Positions 1 to 10,993 of a DNA stretch of 64,000 bases are shown in pieces. Under the pieces are notes generated by a model. That model worked only from the letters and a program-made list of their open reading frames with translations, was not told the origin of the DNA and ran no database searches. The stretch covers positions 1,798,001-1,862,000 of the forward strand of contig JAEUWY010000023.1 in assembly GCA_022059125.1 (NCBI GenBank), read 5' to 3'. The position numbers and the translations under genes were made by a program. This DNA is from Corynespora cassiicola. Taxonomy: Eukaryota > Ascomycota > Dothideomycetes > Pleosporales > Corynesporascaceae. Numbering within the stretch: the first letter of the stretch is position 1; each line of letters opens with the position of its first letter.

Positions 1-1545
1 TCTGGGTGCCTACTGCCCACCCTCGGGTTCACTGGCGTGAGCAGCACGTCAAAATCTTCCAATACCGTATCGTATGCGTGCCGCAACTGCTGGACGAGTC
101 CGATGGATTTTGCCAACAGTTGGTCCACATTAGCTCTCGAGTTCATGAGGGTTGAGTTGAAGAACATGTTGACCACGGCCGGGTTGTATTTGTTCAACAC
201 TTCGAACACCTTCTGGTCGAATACTGGTGGAGTTACGTGGGGCATTGCGAACTGTGGGAACGGCGTGGGTCGGTTTTGCAGGCCGTGTTCGACCATGTAT
301 GGGCGAGTGACGACTGTCCAGATCGCAGGTCCAACAAGATGCATCGGAATCGATACCTCCTGGACGTCTGCGCCTACCGCCTTGAACTGTGCAGCCGCTT
401 CTCTGACTACCGCCCTCACATCATCACTCAAACCCAATACTTCCAAGCCCTCTTTGATGATTCCAACCCTCAGGCCTCTCCCTGCCGTTTCTGCCGTCCA
501 CTCCCCCTTGGCGCCCTTCTCTTCTTTCCATGCCTCTAACAATCCAGCGTAGTCTACGATATTTTTCCTCAAAGGTGTCTCGGGCGTACATCTCGGATCT
601 ATACCGTCATACCCTGCCAGCACTGACAAGAGCAGTGCATTGTCCTCGAGACTGGCTGTCATCGGTCCCGTGTGATCAATCATTGGAATCAATCCCATGA
701 TTCCCGTATAAGGCACCAGCCCATGCGTAGCCTTGAATCCATATATGCCCGCATACGCACTGGGTATCCTGATGGAGCCGCCCTGATCTCCACCAATCGC
801 CATATCCACGCCTTCCCCTAACTCCTCGTCGTTGGGAGGCAACCCGAACTTCTTCCTCCATGCACGCACTTGGGTCGCAGCGACGATGGCAGCACATCCA
901 CTGCTAGATCCACCCGTCGTATGCCCCTTCAGCCACGCGTTATGCACGGGCCCTGACGCCGATGTAAACGACAGCGGAGACATGGAAAAGTGCTCGCAGT
1001 TTGCAGACCCGCGCACCGTGGCGCCGCTCTCGAGCGCACGCTTCACGACGACGGCATCGATTTCTGGCACTGGGTACTCGGGTTTCCCACCCAGCAATTC
1101 AGGAAACGTACCGCCTGTGAGTGGTATCCCAGCGATGGATACGTTGTCCTTCACGGCAATTGTCTTGCCTGCGAGGCGTGTATCCTGCGGTATGGCGGAC
1201 TTGACCTCTGTTTGGTGGCTCCACGTGTTCAGCGGGTTCAGGTCAGCATCACCACCCAGTTTCTTGAATGAGCGGGGCAGCGTCGAGGGATCCGGAAGCA
1301 GACGCGGGTCTGTGTACGCAGGAAGAGATTCGATGAGCGAGATGGAAGCATCTAGTCCGTTGAGGAGGTGTAGATAGTGTGGTTCGTCGCTCTCGGGAAC
1401 GACGACATTGTGGGTAGAGGCGATGTCCTTGAATGTTTTGGCATCAACTGCAAAGCTGTTAGAATACCCCAGCATCAGCAGGATAGCATGGCGGATATGC
1501 AAACTCACCCGTCGGGGGTCCAGTGTTCAAAAATACGACAGACAT
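1..1545 (-). CDS. Amidase-signature hydrolase, 3' end cut by window edge
   Basis: Hydrolyses an amide, substrate unknown; serves nitrogen or detoxification metabolism. Exon 1 is 1545-1509 (starts MSVVFLNTGPPT), an intron lies at 1508-1448 (gtgagt donor, ttctaac branch, tttgcag acceptor), and exon 2 runs from 1447 off the window edge. About 500 residues are visible; the last few tens are missing. The Ser-cisSer-Lys machinery is readable: Lys112 in VKDNVSIAG, the GGSSSG motif at 191-196, and the probable nucleophile Ser237 in GGDQGGSIRIP. About 20 extra residues separate GGSSSG from the nucleophile motif compared with short bacterial amidases. The fold continues with YGFKATHGLVPYTG and HTGPMTAS. 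No signal peptide, so probably cytosolic. Family assignment is secure; substrate is not. Confidence 0.93.
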
Positions 1546-4500
1546 GGTGCTTCAGAGCTACGTTCCGCTGGTCGTGGTATCAATTGTACGTGACGGCCTG
1601 CGCACGCATCATGGCGTGCCCAGACCCCCCCAAGATATATCCACCGCGGTGGGCACTCCAACAAGGTGGAGAGAGGGCACCGATAAGGACTGCCCATGGC
1701 ACGATTGGAGCGAGCGTAGGATCGCGGCTTCCGAAGGTCGTCGGCAAAAAGTGGCATTGGTCCGCAGGGCCGTCGCATTACGTCTCCGACCCGACGCCGC
1801 TGGGAGGAGGGCTTTATCGATAAAGGAGCGATAGCGAGGTCGGCCGATCGACGGGGTGGGATGGTTTGCCTCGGTTTAGTCAGCGGGGGAGTGGGTTATA
1901 GGCATGGTTGATGGCATATGGACGCCACGGGGCGGAGAACAAGGATGTGGAGCTGGTGGCTTGGTGTGTGGTTTGCTGGGGCGAGCGTGGGTGTTTGGAG
2001 GGTTTTGATAAGAGGTTGTGCAGCTGAATGCTATGCTACTCTTTGCCTTGAATCCGTCCTACTCTAGAGTTTCTTGCCATCTTTCTTTATAAACAGTGTA
2101 CAAGTCTATTCCTGAGCTTTGAGCTCGGCTTGCTGGACATGTCCAAGATAACTCCCTGGTTTTTCAATCAGACGAGTTTATTGACATGAACGAACGCAAA
2201 AGGATGCACAAGGCGGTAATCATTCCAACAAACAGTAGTATCTCGTTCGTTCAAGGTATCAGTTTTCGAGAAATGGGGAAGCAAAAACTCAAAGTCGTGC
2301 CAAATTTGTGACTGAGCCCGTTTACATTTTTTTCCCCCAGTGATTGGTGTCATCAATATCGAACAGAAAATCACAGTGGACAGTCGGGAGCCAAACTAGC
2401 ATCGTCATATAGTATATTCTTTTCTCCCGATCCAAATCTATCTTCTGACGTCACATTTTGGTGGATGCTACGTGTTTTCAAGTGCAAACTGGCTTTGTGC
2501 TGGGAAGTGGCCTCCAATATCAGACGGTTGCAAGATGCCGCACTTCCAACAAGACACTGCTACGAGGAACAAGAGGGACAGATATGCTTCGCAGCAGTCC
2601 ACTCCCCCAGAAATGGAGAGGTGAGAATAGGGTTGCCATGCAGTCGATTTAGAGTTGTTGATGTCTTCAATCCAAAACACGGCCTGGTTGCCCTAGGCTG
2701 ACGCAGCGTGTTGCGCATCCCCACCATCGTGCGACAGATCTACCCACGACAAGCGCTTTCTTTTTAAGCCTTACGACTCCCTGCTCTTCCTCCATGAATC
2801 GTAGCCTCATCCCGGGCGCGAATCGCCTCGCAAGGCTGGCGGATCGGAATGGCTGTATCAGATGTTCCTGGGGGAGTCCGGGATGGGAGAGGGTGGCCCG
2901 CATCAGCTACCGGGATGCAACAACGGGCGAACGACTGTTCACGACTGCTCCAAGCCCGCGGAGTGAGTTGGAGCATGCTTGTGCTGCTCTTTTGCGGCTG
3001 CAGCTCCGATTGCCAAGGGTGACGAGCATCGCCCACCCTCTTGTCTCGCCCGGTAGTTAGACAGCAGGGTAGATATCGCATCAATATAAGCCAGCCCACC
3101 AACCGTGAAACCGGCGCAATGCTTACTCACCAACAGCCAACGACAACGACATGCGGCTGGTCACGGAGTGCGCACATTGCGACAATGTCCGGAGGATACA
3201 TGCGCACGGAAAGGCTGGCAGCAGCACGCACGATGTCAGCAACACGAGAAACGGATGCGATCACACAGCACAGCGAAGTGCCAGAGACGGCTAATACGGT
3301 GGCTTACTAGCACAGAGTGCCGGCCTTCTTGCAGAGCCCAATTCCGCTCTCAAGACTAGACTCCGGGTAGTACGAGGAAGCCAGGCAGCGCCACACGTCC
3401 GTCAACATCCGTCGCATCCTCCATGGTCTGCTTGTTCCTCACCTTGCGATGGCGGGCAAGCATTGGCGTGTCAGGTTGATGGGAGGGCGAAATTCCGCCG
3501 CGACGCAGGTGACCAGTCGAATCACCGTCGCATCTCGCCAACGTCAACTCGGCGGGCTCAGAACCGCCGAATATCAGATGAGTCGCGCCCTGGAATTCCT
3601 TTGCAACGCAGTCCCGCGCGGGATGCCTTTGACCAGAGGGTATACGATGTACAGGGCGTAGTCGAATCCTCCGTATCGCGCGCAGGTATAGTGCCGCCGA
3701 AGAACGACCATTCTGTGGACAAACAACACCACATTGGGAACCTGCCCCGAAATGGCCAAAGCGAGATATATTGAAGGGCCACAGCATCCAGAAAATTTGG
3801 CAGGTGCCAAAGTCTGCACTTCACCAGCCGACAATGTCCTGGGCCCGGGGAAGGGAGCGAAAATATTTCGCAGAGCCACAATTGCGGGCTGCCAGCTATG
3901 CGCCCACACAGGAGTTCCCCTGCGCGGCCGCGGCAAGTCTCCATTGTTTCCTTCGATGGCGCTCTGCACAGTCGTGACTCGAGTTCGCGGCCAGGGGGAA
4001 TCACCCTTGTCCAGGCCCCAGAGAGAGCCCTGGCATCGAATCTGCCGCAAAAGGTGGACTCGGCCCCTAGTGAAGCGGTTCCTTCAGCAGTCTATTTTCG
4101 TGCCATGTCGAGATATCCAAGACGTGGACGCCCTCTCTGACGAGACCCACGATGATCTCCATGGTGTTGAGGGCTACAGAAGAACAGAATGCCATCTCTC
4201 CATGCCAAGAGACGACCGAGCGCTGCCTTCCCGAGGAATCTCGCTGCCGCAGCCAGGCAAGCGAGATGGACTTCATCAATCTTGAGATGAGGGCGGCAGT
4301 GGTGGCGTTGCAAAGAGGGGGGCGCTAGATGGATGGGCATGGCCTGTTTTCTGGAGCCGAGATCCGACTGCTTGGAATGTTCTCGCCCACGACTCTAGCA
4401 ATCGTAATCCCCCTTCCAGAGCGCCTTGCCGTCTCCTCCTATTATTCACCTTCCTCAACGTACCCTCTCTGAAGATTGAATCTGCTGGGCGCAACAGGTG

Positions 4501-4913
4501 AGGAGGGATAGGCAAGGCCCTCGGCCGGATAAGCTGCAGCCTCATGAAACACATGGCCGCCGGGGCCAATCTCGCTGACCGGGATCCGGGCTCTACCCAT
4601 CCATGGACGGCTCCTGATGCATGCGAGCAAGACGGAAGAACTTGGCTCCACCACACCACCGTCTACACGCCTCGCCGCTGCGCCGCCTGGATACACCATC
4701 GATCCACCTGCTTCCAGAAGCGAGATTGGGAGACGGACAACAAAAGCCTCGCACATGCTAGTCCACCGTCTCGCAATCTGGCAGCCTCGCCGCCCATGGG
4801 CAATTCGAGCAGCATCGCGAATTGCAAATTTTCAAGGCCATGGCATGGTCGCCGTCGAGAGATTTGGTTCTATTGCTGGTGAAACAATAACAGAGCATTG
4901 CGGCGGGATGGAC
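1546..4913. other. Gene-poor intergenic stretch (3.4 kb)
   Basis: Open frames of up to about 180 codons occur here in several frames, for example 3574-4050 minus and 3734-4285 plus. They overlap each other, show no recognisable motif and lack convincing splice structure. I see no gene. The stretch separates the amidase 5' end from the AA9 promoter. Confidence 0.5.
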
Positions 4914-4931
4914 CATGGCTAATTAGCCATG
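4914..4931. promoter_or_regulatory. 18-bp perfect palindrome with inverted GGCTAA pair
   Basis: CATGGCTAATTAGCCATG reads identically on both strands and holds two face-to-face GGCTAA hexamers. GGCTAR/GGCTAA is the known core site of the (hemi)cellulase activator XlnR/XYR1, which can bind inverted pairs. The site lies about 590 bp upstream of the AA9 start codon. Function is inferred from motif and position only. Confidence 0.45.
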
Positions 4932-5350
4932 ATAGCAAGGTCGACGCCTGATATTCTGGCTGTCGCCGAGGCACGTCTGCTCTTCGTGGCTATCTCCCGC
5001 CTAAGCATCGACTAGCGTTTCACGTCTCCTTCAGTTGGCTGCTCCCCATTCGACGAGAATAGCATCGAACGCATCGAGACCAGGGACCTGCATCCATGCC
5101 ATGCTCCACGATCCTCCCCTTCGGAATCTGGTAATGAAATCGACCTGGCCCTCGCTCTCTACCGGCCTGGATCCAACGGCCAAACGGCAGCCAACGGGCG
5201 CCTCTAAGCACTACACGGTGGAGGCCGCCCGCTAAGCAGATGACATGTGCTTGGCCAGAACGGAGCCCCGGTGCCACACTGTCAGGTACCCGCGCTACGA
5301 GTACCGCCTGAGCACTGGCACCAGGAAATGAGCCGTATACATGGCATGAG

Positions 5351-5356
5351 TATAAG
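5351..5356 (+). promoter_or_regulatory. TATA-like box of the AA9 gene
   Basis: TATAAG lies about 165 bp upstream of the AA9 start codon. It precedes a pyrimidine-rich leader with CATT repeats near 5465-5480, a plausible transcription start region. Confidence 0.35.
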
Positions 5357-5520
5357 AGCCTCGCGGCGTCCTTTGATGGAGAGGCACGCTTGACGCTGAC
5401 TTTCGTTTTCACGCTCTTTACAGAAAACTTCCGCTCTTTCTTTTTTTTGACTTCATTCGTAGTCGTTCATTCATTCATTACTTGATCAAAAAAAAGCACC
5501 GCTTTCTTCCATCTCCAACA

Positions 5521-6585
5521 ATGAAGTCCGCCGCTCTTCTCGCTCTGGCAGCTGGTGCCCGCCTCGCTGCCGCCCACGCCACTGTCATGGCCATCTTCGT
5601 CAACGACGAGGACCAGGGCATGGGCTACCCCAGCGGCTACATCCGCACTCCCCCCAACAACTCGCCCGTTGTTGACGTCTCCTCCAAGGACATGACCTGC
5701 AACGTTGGTGGCAGCACTGCCGCCCCCAAGACCATTGAGGTCAAGGGAGGAGACAAGATCACCTTCGAGTGGCACCACAACACCCGTGATGCCGCCGACG
5801 ACATCATCGACGGCTCCCACAAGGGCCCCGTCCTCACCTACATTGCCCCGGCCGACTCCAACGGCGAGGGCGATGTCTGGCTCAAGCTGGCCGAGTCTGG
5901 CTACAACGCTGGCAAGTGGGCTGTCACTCAGCTGATTGAGGACCGCGGCAAGCACTCCATCACCCTGCCCGACCTTGCCGCTGGCGAGTACATCCTCCGC
6001 CCCGAGATCATTGCCCTCCACGAGGGCAACCGCGTCGGTGGCGCCCAGCTCTACATGGAGTGCGTCCAGATCAAGGTCACCTCTTCCGGTGCCGTCACTC
6101 TCCCCGCCGGTGTTGCTATCCCCGGTGCCTACAAGTCCAACGATGCCGGCATCCACTTCGACATCTACAACTCCTTCAGCTCTTACCCCATCCCCGGCCC
6201 CAAGGTCTGGGACGGCGCCAGCGGCGGTGCTGCTCCTGCTCCTGCTCCTGCCCCCGCCCCTAGCTCTGTCAAGGCTGAGACTCCTGCTCCCACCAAGCCC
6301 GCCACCGTCAAGCCTACCTCTGCTCCTGCTGCCGCCCCTGCTCCCGCTCCCGTGACCTCCAAGGCCCCCGTCGCTCCCGCCCCTGCTCCCCAGAAGCCTA
6401 CCACCCTCGTCACCTCGACCAAGCCCAAGCCCACCCAGGCTCCCAGCAACGGAAACAACGGCGGTGCCGTTGAGAAGTGGGGATGGTGCGGTGGCATCAA
6501 CTACAAGGGCTCTTCGACCTGCGCCGACGGCTGGGTCTGCAAGGAGCAGAACCCCTACTACTTCCAGTGCGTTGAGAAGCTCTAA
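5521..6585 (+). CDS. AA9 lytic polysaccharide monooxygenase with C-terminal CBM1
   Basis: Secreted copper enzyme that oxidatively cleaves cellulose or related beta-glucans. It is intronless and 354 aa. The start MKSAALLAL at 5521 is chosen over an in-frame ATC-like start 39 nt upstream because it opens directly onto an 18-residue signal peptide. Cleavage before His19 exposes the N-terminal histidine of the copper brace. The second brace histidine is His100 in GSHKGP; His167, Gln176 and the axial Tyr178 (GGAQLYMEC) follow. Residues about 235-315 form a Pro/Ala/Lys/Thr-rich linker with PAPAPAP repeats. Residues 320-354 are a fungal CBM1 (WGWCGG start, four Cys, aromatic YYFQC end). Strong C-ending codon bias fits high expression. 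All key residues are present. Confidence 0.97.
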   Translation: MKSAALLALAAGARLAAAHATVMAIFVNDEDQGMGYPSGYIRTPPNNSPVVDVSSKDMTCNVGGSTAAPKTIEVKGGDKITFEWHHNTRDAADDIIDGSHKGPVLTYIAPADSNGEGDVWLKLAESGYNAGKWAVTQLIEDRGKHSITLPDLAAGEYILRPEIIALHEGNRVGGAQLYMECVQIKVTSSGAVTLPAGVAIPGAYKSNDAGIHFDIYNSFSSYPIPGPKVWDGASGGAAPAPAPAPAPSSVKAETPAPTKPATVKPTSAPAAAPAPAPVTSKAPVAPAPAPQKPTTLVTSTKPKPTQAPSNGNNGGAVEKWGWCGGINYKGSSTCADGWVCKEQNPYYFQCVEKL

Positions 6586-7144
6586 GCGTCTCGCACATGA
6601 TGCGATGTACATCGTCGCACCCCCTTCTGCATGACCAGGCGTCAGGTTTTCATTTCGGTTTGGAGAAAGTACTTTTTTTGTTCTATAGTGGGCTTGTCCC
6701 CCCATCTTGCCATGGCCGCGGTTGTCATGTTCTCTTCTGTGTAAATACGCATTCACGATGAATGGAATTCGAGTTGTTGCATGCTCTGATATGCCAGAGT
6801 TCCGAACAGATTCCTGCCCCTTGGCTTTGGTGACCCTTTGAGAAATTTGCGTGTGTCTTGCTCGTCACTTTGTATGCCGGTGCTACCTAGCCAGGTACTT
6901 ATTCACACTGATGACTAAGTGGCACCCGGGCCATTTTCGCCTCCAAGCCACGCCCCTTGCCACGCCCCTGGCCTCGCCTCCATGTCGCCATTCCGGTCCC
7001 GCTTTCCGAAAGCCGAAGCTCGGCACAGTGTCACACTGCTCGGCCGGATGACAACTCAGCCTTCGACACTCAGTCATTCTTCCATTCACTCCCTCAGTAA
7101 CACGACACCCACGCTCCCTCCATGCGCCTCCGCCTCCCGCTGCC
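6586..7144. other. Intergenic: AA9 3' region and Mpv17 promoter
   Basis: Contains the AA9 3' untranslated region with T-rich stretches near 6670, then the upstream region of the Mpv17 gene. An ATG at 7121 is closed by a stop after eight codons, so it could be a short upstream ORF. No other gene seen. Confidence 0.4.
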
Positions 7145-8120
7145 ATGATATCGACATCTTGCGCCTGGGCCCGCCTCGGGCTGAGGCGCACAACCGCATC
7201 TCCCATGCGAACTCTCCGACCGAACAAAGCCGCGAAGCCTCCAAACGCTCCGAACAGACGTTATATCGCGAACACCGCGCGGCGCTGCGAACCCTCGAAG
7301 CCACCGATAGCGCAGCAGGCGCCCGAGAGCACAAAGACCATCCCCGGCCCCAGCTGGCTGTGGCTGGAGCCCATCTATGAACCGTTTCGCGCATATGGTC
7401 GCGTGCAGCAGCGCAGGCCGTACATGACACAGTTCGTGAGCTCCTTGGTCATATACTTCTTTGGCGACATGGCCGCGCAGAGTATCGCCCCGGCAGTCGA
7501 CTCCGAACCTGAGGAGGTTCAACAGGAAGAGGGCGACGGCGATGTGGAGAAAGGCTGGGTGCAGGAATGGTCGGATAACAGAGACTGGTCGCGGACCGGC
7601 CGCGCGCTGGTAATTGGCGGGCTGTCTTCCATTCCAAGCTACCGGTGGTTCCTCTGGCTAAGCGGCGCCTTCAACTACCGCTCCAAGATTCTGTCTCTCA
7701 CGACAAAGGTGGATGCGTGTCCTCGGTTTCAGCACGTCTCAGGCTAACCATTGCTCCTAGGTTGTGGTCAACCAAGCCCTCTTCACCCCCATTTTTAATA
7801 CCTACTTCTTCGGTATGCAGAGCCTCATGTCTGGTGCCACCTTTTCCGAGGCTGCAGAGCGCGTGCGAAACACGGTCCCGACTAGCTGGATCAACAGCTG
7901 CAAGATCTGGCCCGCAATTACGGCATTTAGTTTCACCTTCATTCCCATCATGTATCGGAGCATTTTTGGCGGCGTCATCGCCATCGGCTGGCAGACATAT
8001 TTGAGCCTTTTGAACCAGCGCGCTGCGAAAGAGGAGGCCATGGAGCATGCGCACGACCAGACCCCTCATGCAACTACAGTGGAGCTGAGGGGGCGCCAAG
8101 GAGAGAAGTATGCTGCGTAG
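7145..8120 (+). CDS. Mpv17/PMP22 family organelle membrane protein
   Basis: Small multi-pass membrane protein of the mitochondrial or peroxisomal membrane; relatives (Mpv17, Sym1) form channels linked to metabolic stress. Exons are 7145-7708 and 7761-8120 with a 52-nt phase-0 intron (gctaac branch), giving 307 aa. The N-terminal 50 residues are Arg-rich and low in acid, like a mitochondrial presequence. The core starts near YGRVQQRRPYMTQFVSS, is interrupted by an acidic insert (DSEPEEVQQEEGDGDVEKG), and ends with the family signature CKIWPAITAFSFTFIP followed by YRSIFGG and GWQTYLS. It is longer than yeast Sym1 because of the N-terminal extension and insert. The exact paralogue within the family cannot be decided. 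Confidence 0.93.
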
Positions 8121-8740
8121 ATCGCGACATCCACTTCTGATGCGTCAGCACAGTTGGCCTTTCTGGCTGGCTAGGTCAGTCGAGCCACCGCTCAAGGGCA
8201 TTGCATTTCCTTTGTCATATCAACCATCTCGGGTGGTAGGTGCATCATAGACGGCGTTTGGGACCATTATACCATAGAAGCCTGGGAGGCTCATACACGG
8301 GAGCTTTTGTTTCTTATCACAACACGAATCGTACAATATTTACAACATTTTTACGGACCTTACATTACTCTATATCCTTATCTCGACTTACTTTTCCTCC
8401 CGCGTACTTGTTGTTTTTCCCTTTCCTCCTGTTGGCTCGTTCCTGAACCCCACCCACAGCGACCCACCAATCAGGTACATCTCCGAACCATCTGCAGCAC
8501 TCTTCCGAGGTTTCATCGAGCCTCTCCACTTTAGTCCTCTCTACATTCGTCCTGTAAACGTCACTTTCGACCGTGGGCATGAAGGGTCTCACTGTGCCAG
8601 CCCGCCATGACCCCCGCTAGCACGGCGGAACCGCAGCTGCGGTGGGTTTACAAGGTAACGAGATGGCTACGTCATCATGTCAATGCTTGAGGCTCATCTT
8701 TTACATGGGATGGGCTACTTTTGCTGCCGCTATTTTGGAG
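8121..8740. other. Intergenic: Mpv17 3' region and hexokinase promoter
   Basis: No coding feature seen. Contains pyrimidine-rich stretches at about 8340-8430, just upstream of the hexokinase core promoter. Confidence 0.4.
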
Positions 8741-8749
8741 TATATATAT
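8741..8749 (+). promoter_or_regulatory. TATA box of the hexokinase gene
   Basis: TATATATAT sits about 107 bp upstream of the hexokinase start codon, a normal distance for a fungal core promoter. Confidence 0.45.
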
Positions 8750-8855
8750 CTTCGTCTACCCACCGACCTGTCTCCTTGTTGTTTCCCAGTAGATATTGTA
8801 GCAGCCCTAGCAAAGTGCAACTCAGCTTTGTGATCACTGGTCACCAACACTCACA

Positions 8856-10433
8856 ATGCTTTCTTCCACGCAGCTTGTGCACGAGGATGCGTCCTGGCGG
8901 CAACGCTCCGAGCTTAAGAAGATGGTCGACATGTCAGAAGGGCTAGAGAAAGAGATGCAGCGTCTGGATGAAGATTTTTGGGTCTCTGGCTCCAAGCTCA
9001 AGGAAATTGTTAGCAGGTTTCGTGAGGAACTAGACGAAGGTCAGCCTCTGTCATGCCCCATATTACAAGCAAAGACACTACTAACCCTGGTTCTAGGGCT
9101 GAGAGAAGAAAAGCAGAACATTGCAATGTATCTGACATGGGTCCCCTCACTACCTAGAGGTGACGAAACGGGTACGCTGCTCACACTCGATCTCGGCGGA
9201 ACCAATCTCCGTGTGTGCAAGGTAGACTTGCATGGCAACTCTCCCCCTGAAGGCGCCAAAGACAAGTACTCCATTACCCAGGAGACATTTAAACTGCCAG
9301 CGCACATAAAATCCAGCACGGCCTCAGACCTCTGGGCCCACATTGCCGACAGCCTTCAAACCTTCCTATCAAAACACAACCTCGACATGCAGTACCGCCA
9401 AAATGGCAAGAAGATGCCGTTCGGTTTCACATTCTCTTACCCCGCGATACAAGACCGCATAGACCACGCAGTCCTGCAAACATGGACCAAAGGCTTCGAC
9501 ATCAAGGGCGTCGAAGGCCACGACGTCGCCGCACAGCTACGCGAGAAGCTCCAAGAGCGAGACCTACCCATCGAACTCGTATGCATAGTAAACGACACAG
9601 TCGGCGCCCTCGTCGCAAGCGCCTACAAAGACCCCAACACCATCATAGGCGCTATTTTCGGCACAGGGTGCAACGCCGCCTACCTCGCCTCCCTATCCTC
9701 GATCACGAAGCTGAGGAACGAAAAGCTGGAAGCGGCCTTGAGAGACGGGGATGCGAAGGGACGCAAGATGGCGATCAACTGCGAGTACGGTGCGTTCGAT
9801 AATGCGCACCGCGTGCTGCCGCGGACGAAATACGATGTCCAGATCGACGAAGAGAGTCCGAGGCCCGGCGAGCAGACATTCGAGAAGCTGTCCGCGGGCC
9901 TATATCTGGGCGAGATATTCAGGCTTGTGCTGCTCGAGCTCTCGTCCAAGGGACTAGCGTTCCGCGACCAGGATCTGCACAAGCTGGAGAAGAGCTACAC
10001 CATCGACACGGGCTTCCTGTCGCAGATCGAAGACGACGAGTCGGAGGGCTTGCGCGCGACGCGCAGCCTTTTCAGGGATGTGCTGGGCATCGAGGTCCAG
10101 GATCGGGAGCTGGAGCTCGCCAGGCGCGTCGCGGAGCTTGTTGCCGTGCGCGGCGCGAGGTTATATGCCTGCGGCGTTGCGGCGATTTGCGCGGAGGAGG
10201 GAGTGCGCGAGGGGCATGTTGCTGCCGATGGGAGCGTCGCGAATAAGCACCCCAAGTTCAAGAGGAGGTGGGCCAAGGCGCTCGGGGAGATATTGGATTG
10301 GGAGGAGCATGTTGCTGATGGAGAGGAAGGGGTGGGGAATGAGGGGCCGATTAGGTTGACGAGTGCGGAGGATGGAAGTGGGGTTGGGTGTGCCATTATT
10401 GCTGCGATGGAGTTGGAGAGGAGGAATCGGTGA
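8856..10433 (+). CDS. Hexokinase family sugar kinase
   Basis: Phosphorylates hexoses with ATP at the entry to glycolysis; cytosolic. Exons are 8856-9039 and 9097-10433. The 57-nt intron (gtcagc donor, actaac branch, ttctag acceptor) has no stop and keeps frame; splicing gives 506 aa, close to family size, while retention adds 19 residues. Motifs in order: TWVPSLP, phosphate-1 LDLGGTNLRV, FGFTFSYPA, WTKGFDI, IVNDTVGALVAS with the catalytic Asp, FGTGCNAAY, NCEYGAFDN, the PRPGEQTFEKLSAGLYLGE segment, ARLYACGVAAI and DGSGVGC. ILQ-like WTKGFDIKGVEGHDV favours hexokinase over glucokinase. Fungi also carry catalytically silent regulatory homologues, but all active-site motifs look intact here. Upstream TATA at 8741. 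Confidence 0.95.
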   Translation: MLSSTQLVHEDASWRQRSELKKMVDMSEGLEKEMQRLDEDFWVSGSKLKEIVSRFREELDEGQPLSCPILQAKTLLTLVLGLREEKQNIAMYLTWVPSLPRGDETGTLLTLDLGGTNLRVCKVDLHGNSPPEGAKDKYSITQETFKLPAHIKSSTASDLWAHIADSLQTFLSKHNLDMQYRQNGKKMPFGFTFSYPAIQDRIDHAVLQTWTKGFDIKGVEGHDVAAQLREKLQERDLPIELVCIVNDTVGALVASAYKDPNTIIGAIFGTGCNAAYLASLSSITKLRNEKLEAALRDGDAKGRKMAINCEYGAFDNAHRVLPRTKYDVQIDEESPRPGEQTFEKLSAGLYLGEIFRLVLLELSSKGLAFRDQDLHKLEKSYTIDTGFLSQIEDDESEGLRATRSLFRDVLGIEVQDRELELARRVAELVAVRGARLYACGVAAICAEEGVREGHVAADGSVANKHPKFKRRWAKALGEILDWEEHVADGEEGVGNEGPIRLTSAEDGSGVGCAIIAAMELERRNR

Positions 10434-10993
10434 TGGGGTAAGGAGGAGGATGGCCTTCGTCATTGTCCATGTTTAGTCGCCGGTTCAGGCAGCCTTTGCG
10501 GGGTTCGGAAATGTCTTGCCTGGGTCCAGTGGTGATGTATTGTAGTCGTAGGGATTGTTTTGAGCCTGGAAGTTTGGTGGGCTGTCCAGTCATATCCACG
10601 ACATGTTCCAAATGGTTTTGTCACACCCAAAGCATATGAAACCACCATCCTTCATCTGGAACATGCTTCAACATGTTGCAATGGCAGAATTGAATTGCGC
10701 AAAACCATATCCAGAAGTACTTACTGGGAACTGCAGTAATGAAATTCAGACGTGATTTGATGGGTTTGGAACAAAAATGATTGCGGATCGACATGGAAGT
10801 GCGAGAATTGTGAAGATGAAGCTTGGTGTGATTCCAACCCGGATATGAAATTTGATCTAGCGCGGTAGTAGAAACACCTCAGAAGGGTCTCTTGAGAGTT
10901 ACCCCAACTGTTTGATTGAGTGTCCCCACAATTGAGCCGTTTCCCTGTAGAAAAATCCCTGATCTCAACCGCCAATAATTGCAGTTCATCATT
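10434..10993. other. Convergent intergenic region
   Basis: Lies between the 3' ends of the hexokinase and the urea transporter. AT-richer than the flanks. Holds a 9-bp inverted repeat (CATGTTCCA at 10602, TGGAACATG at 10657). No gene seen. Confidence 0.4.

Noticed and set aside
3356..4285. Overlapping frames of 140-185 codons on both strands
   Set aside because: No family motif, no consistent splicing, and both strands equally open; composition effect.
5467..6756. 429-codon open frame antisense to the AA9 gene, rich in Gly/Val/Leu
   Set aside because: It mirrors the C-ending codon bias of the sense gene; low-complexity Gly/Val/Leu text, no motif. A codon-usage shadow.
10602..10665. 9-bp inverted repeat CATGTTCCA / TGGAACATG with a 46-bp gap
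   Set aside because: Short arms with a long spacer are expected by chance in 64 kb; lies in a convergent 3' region.
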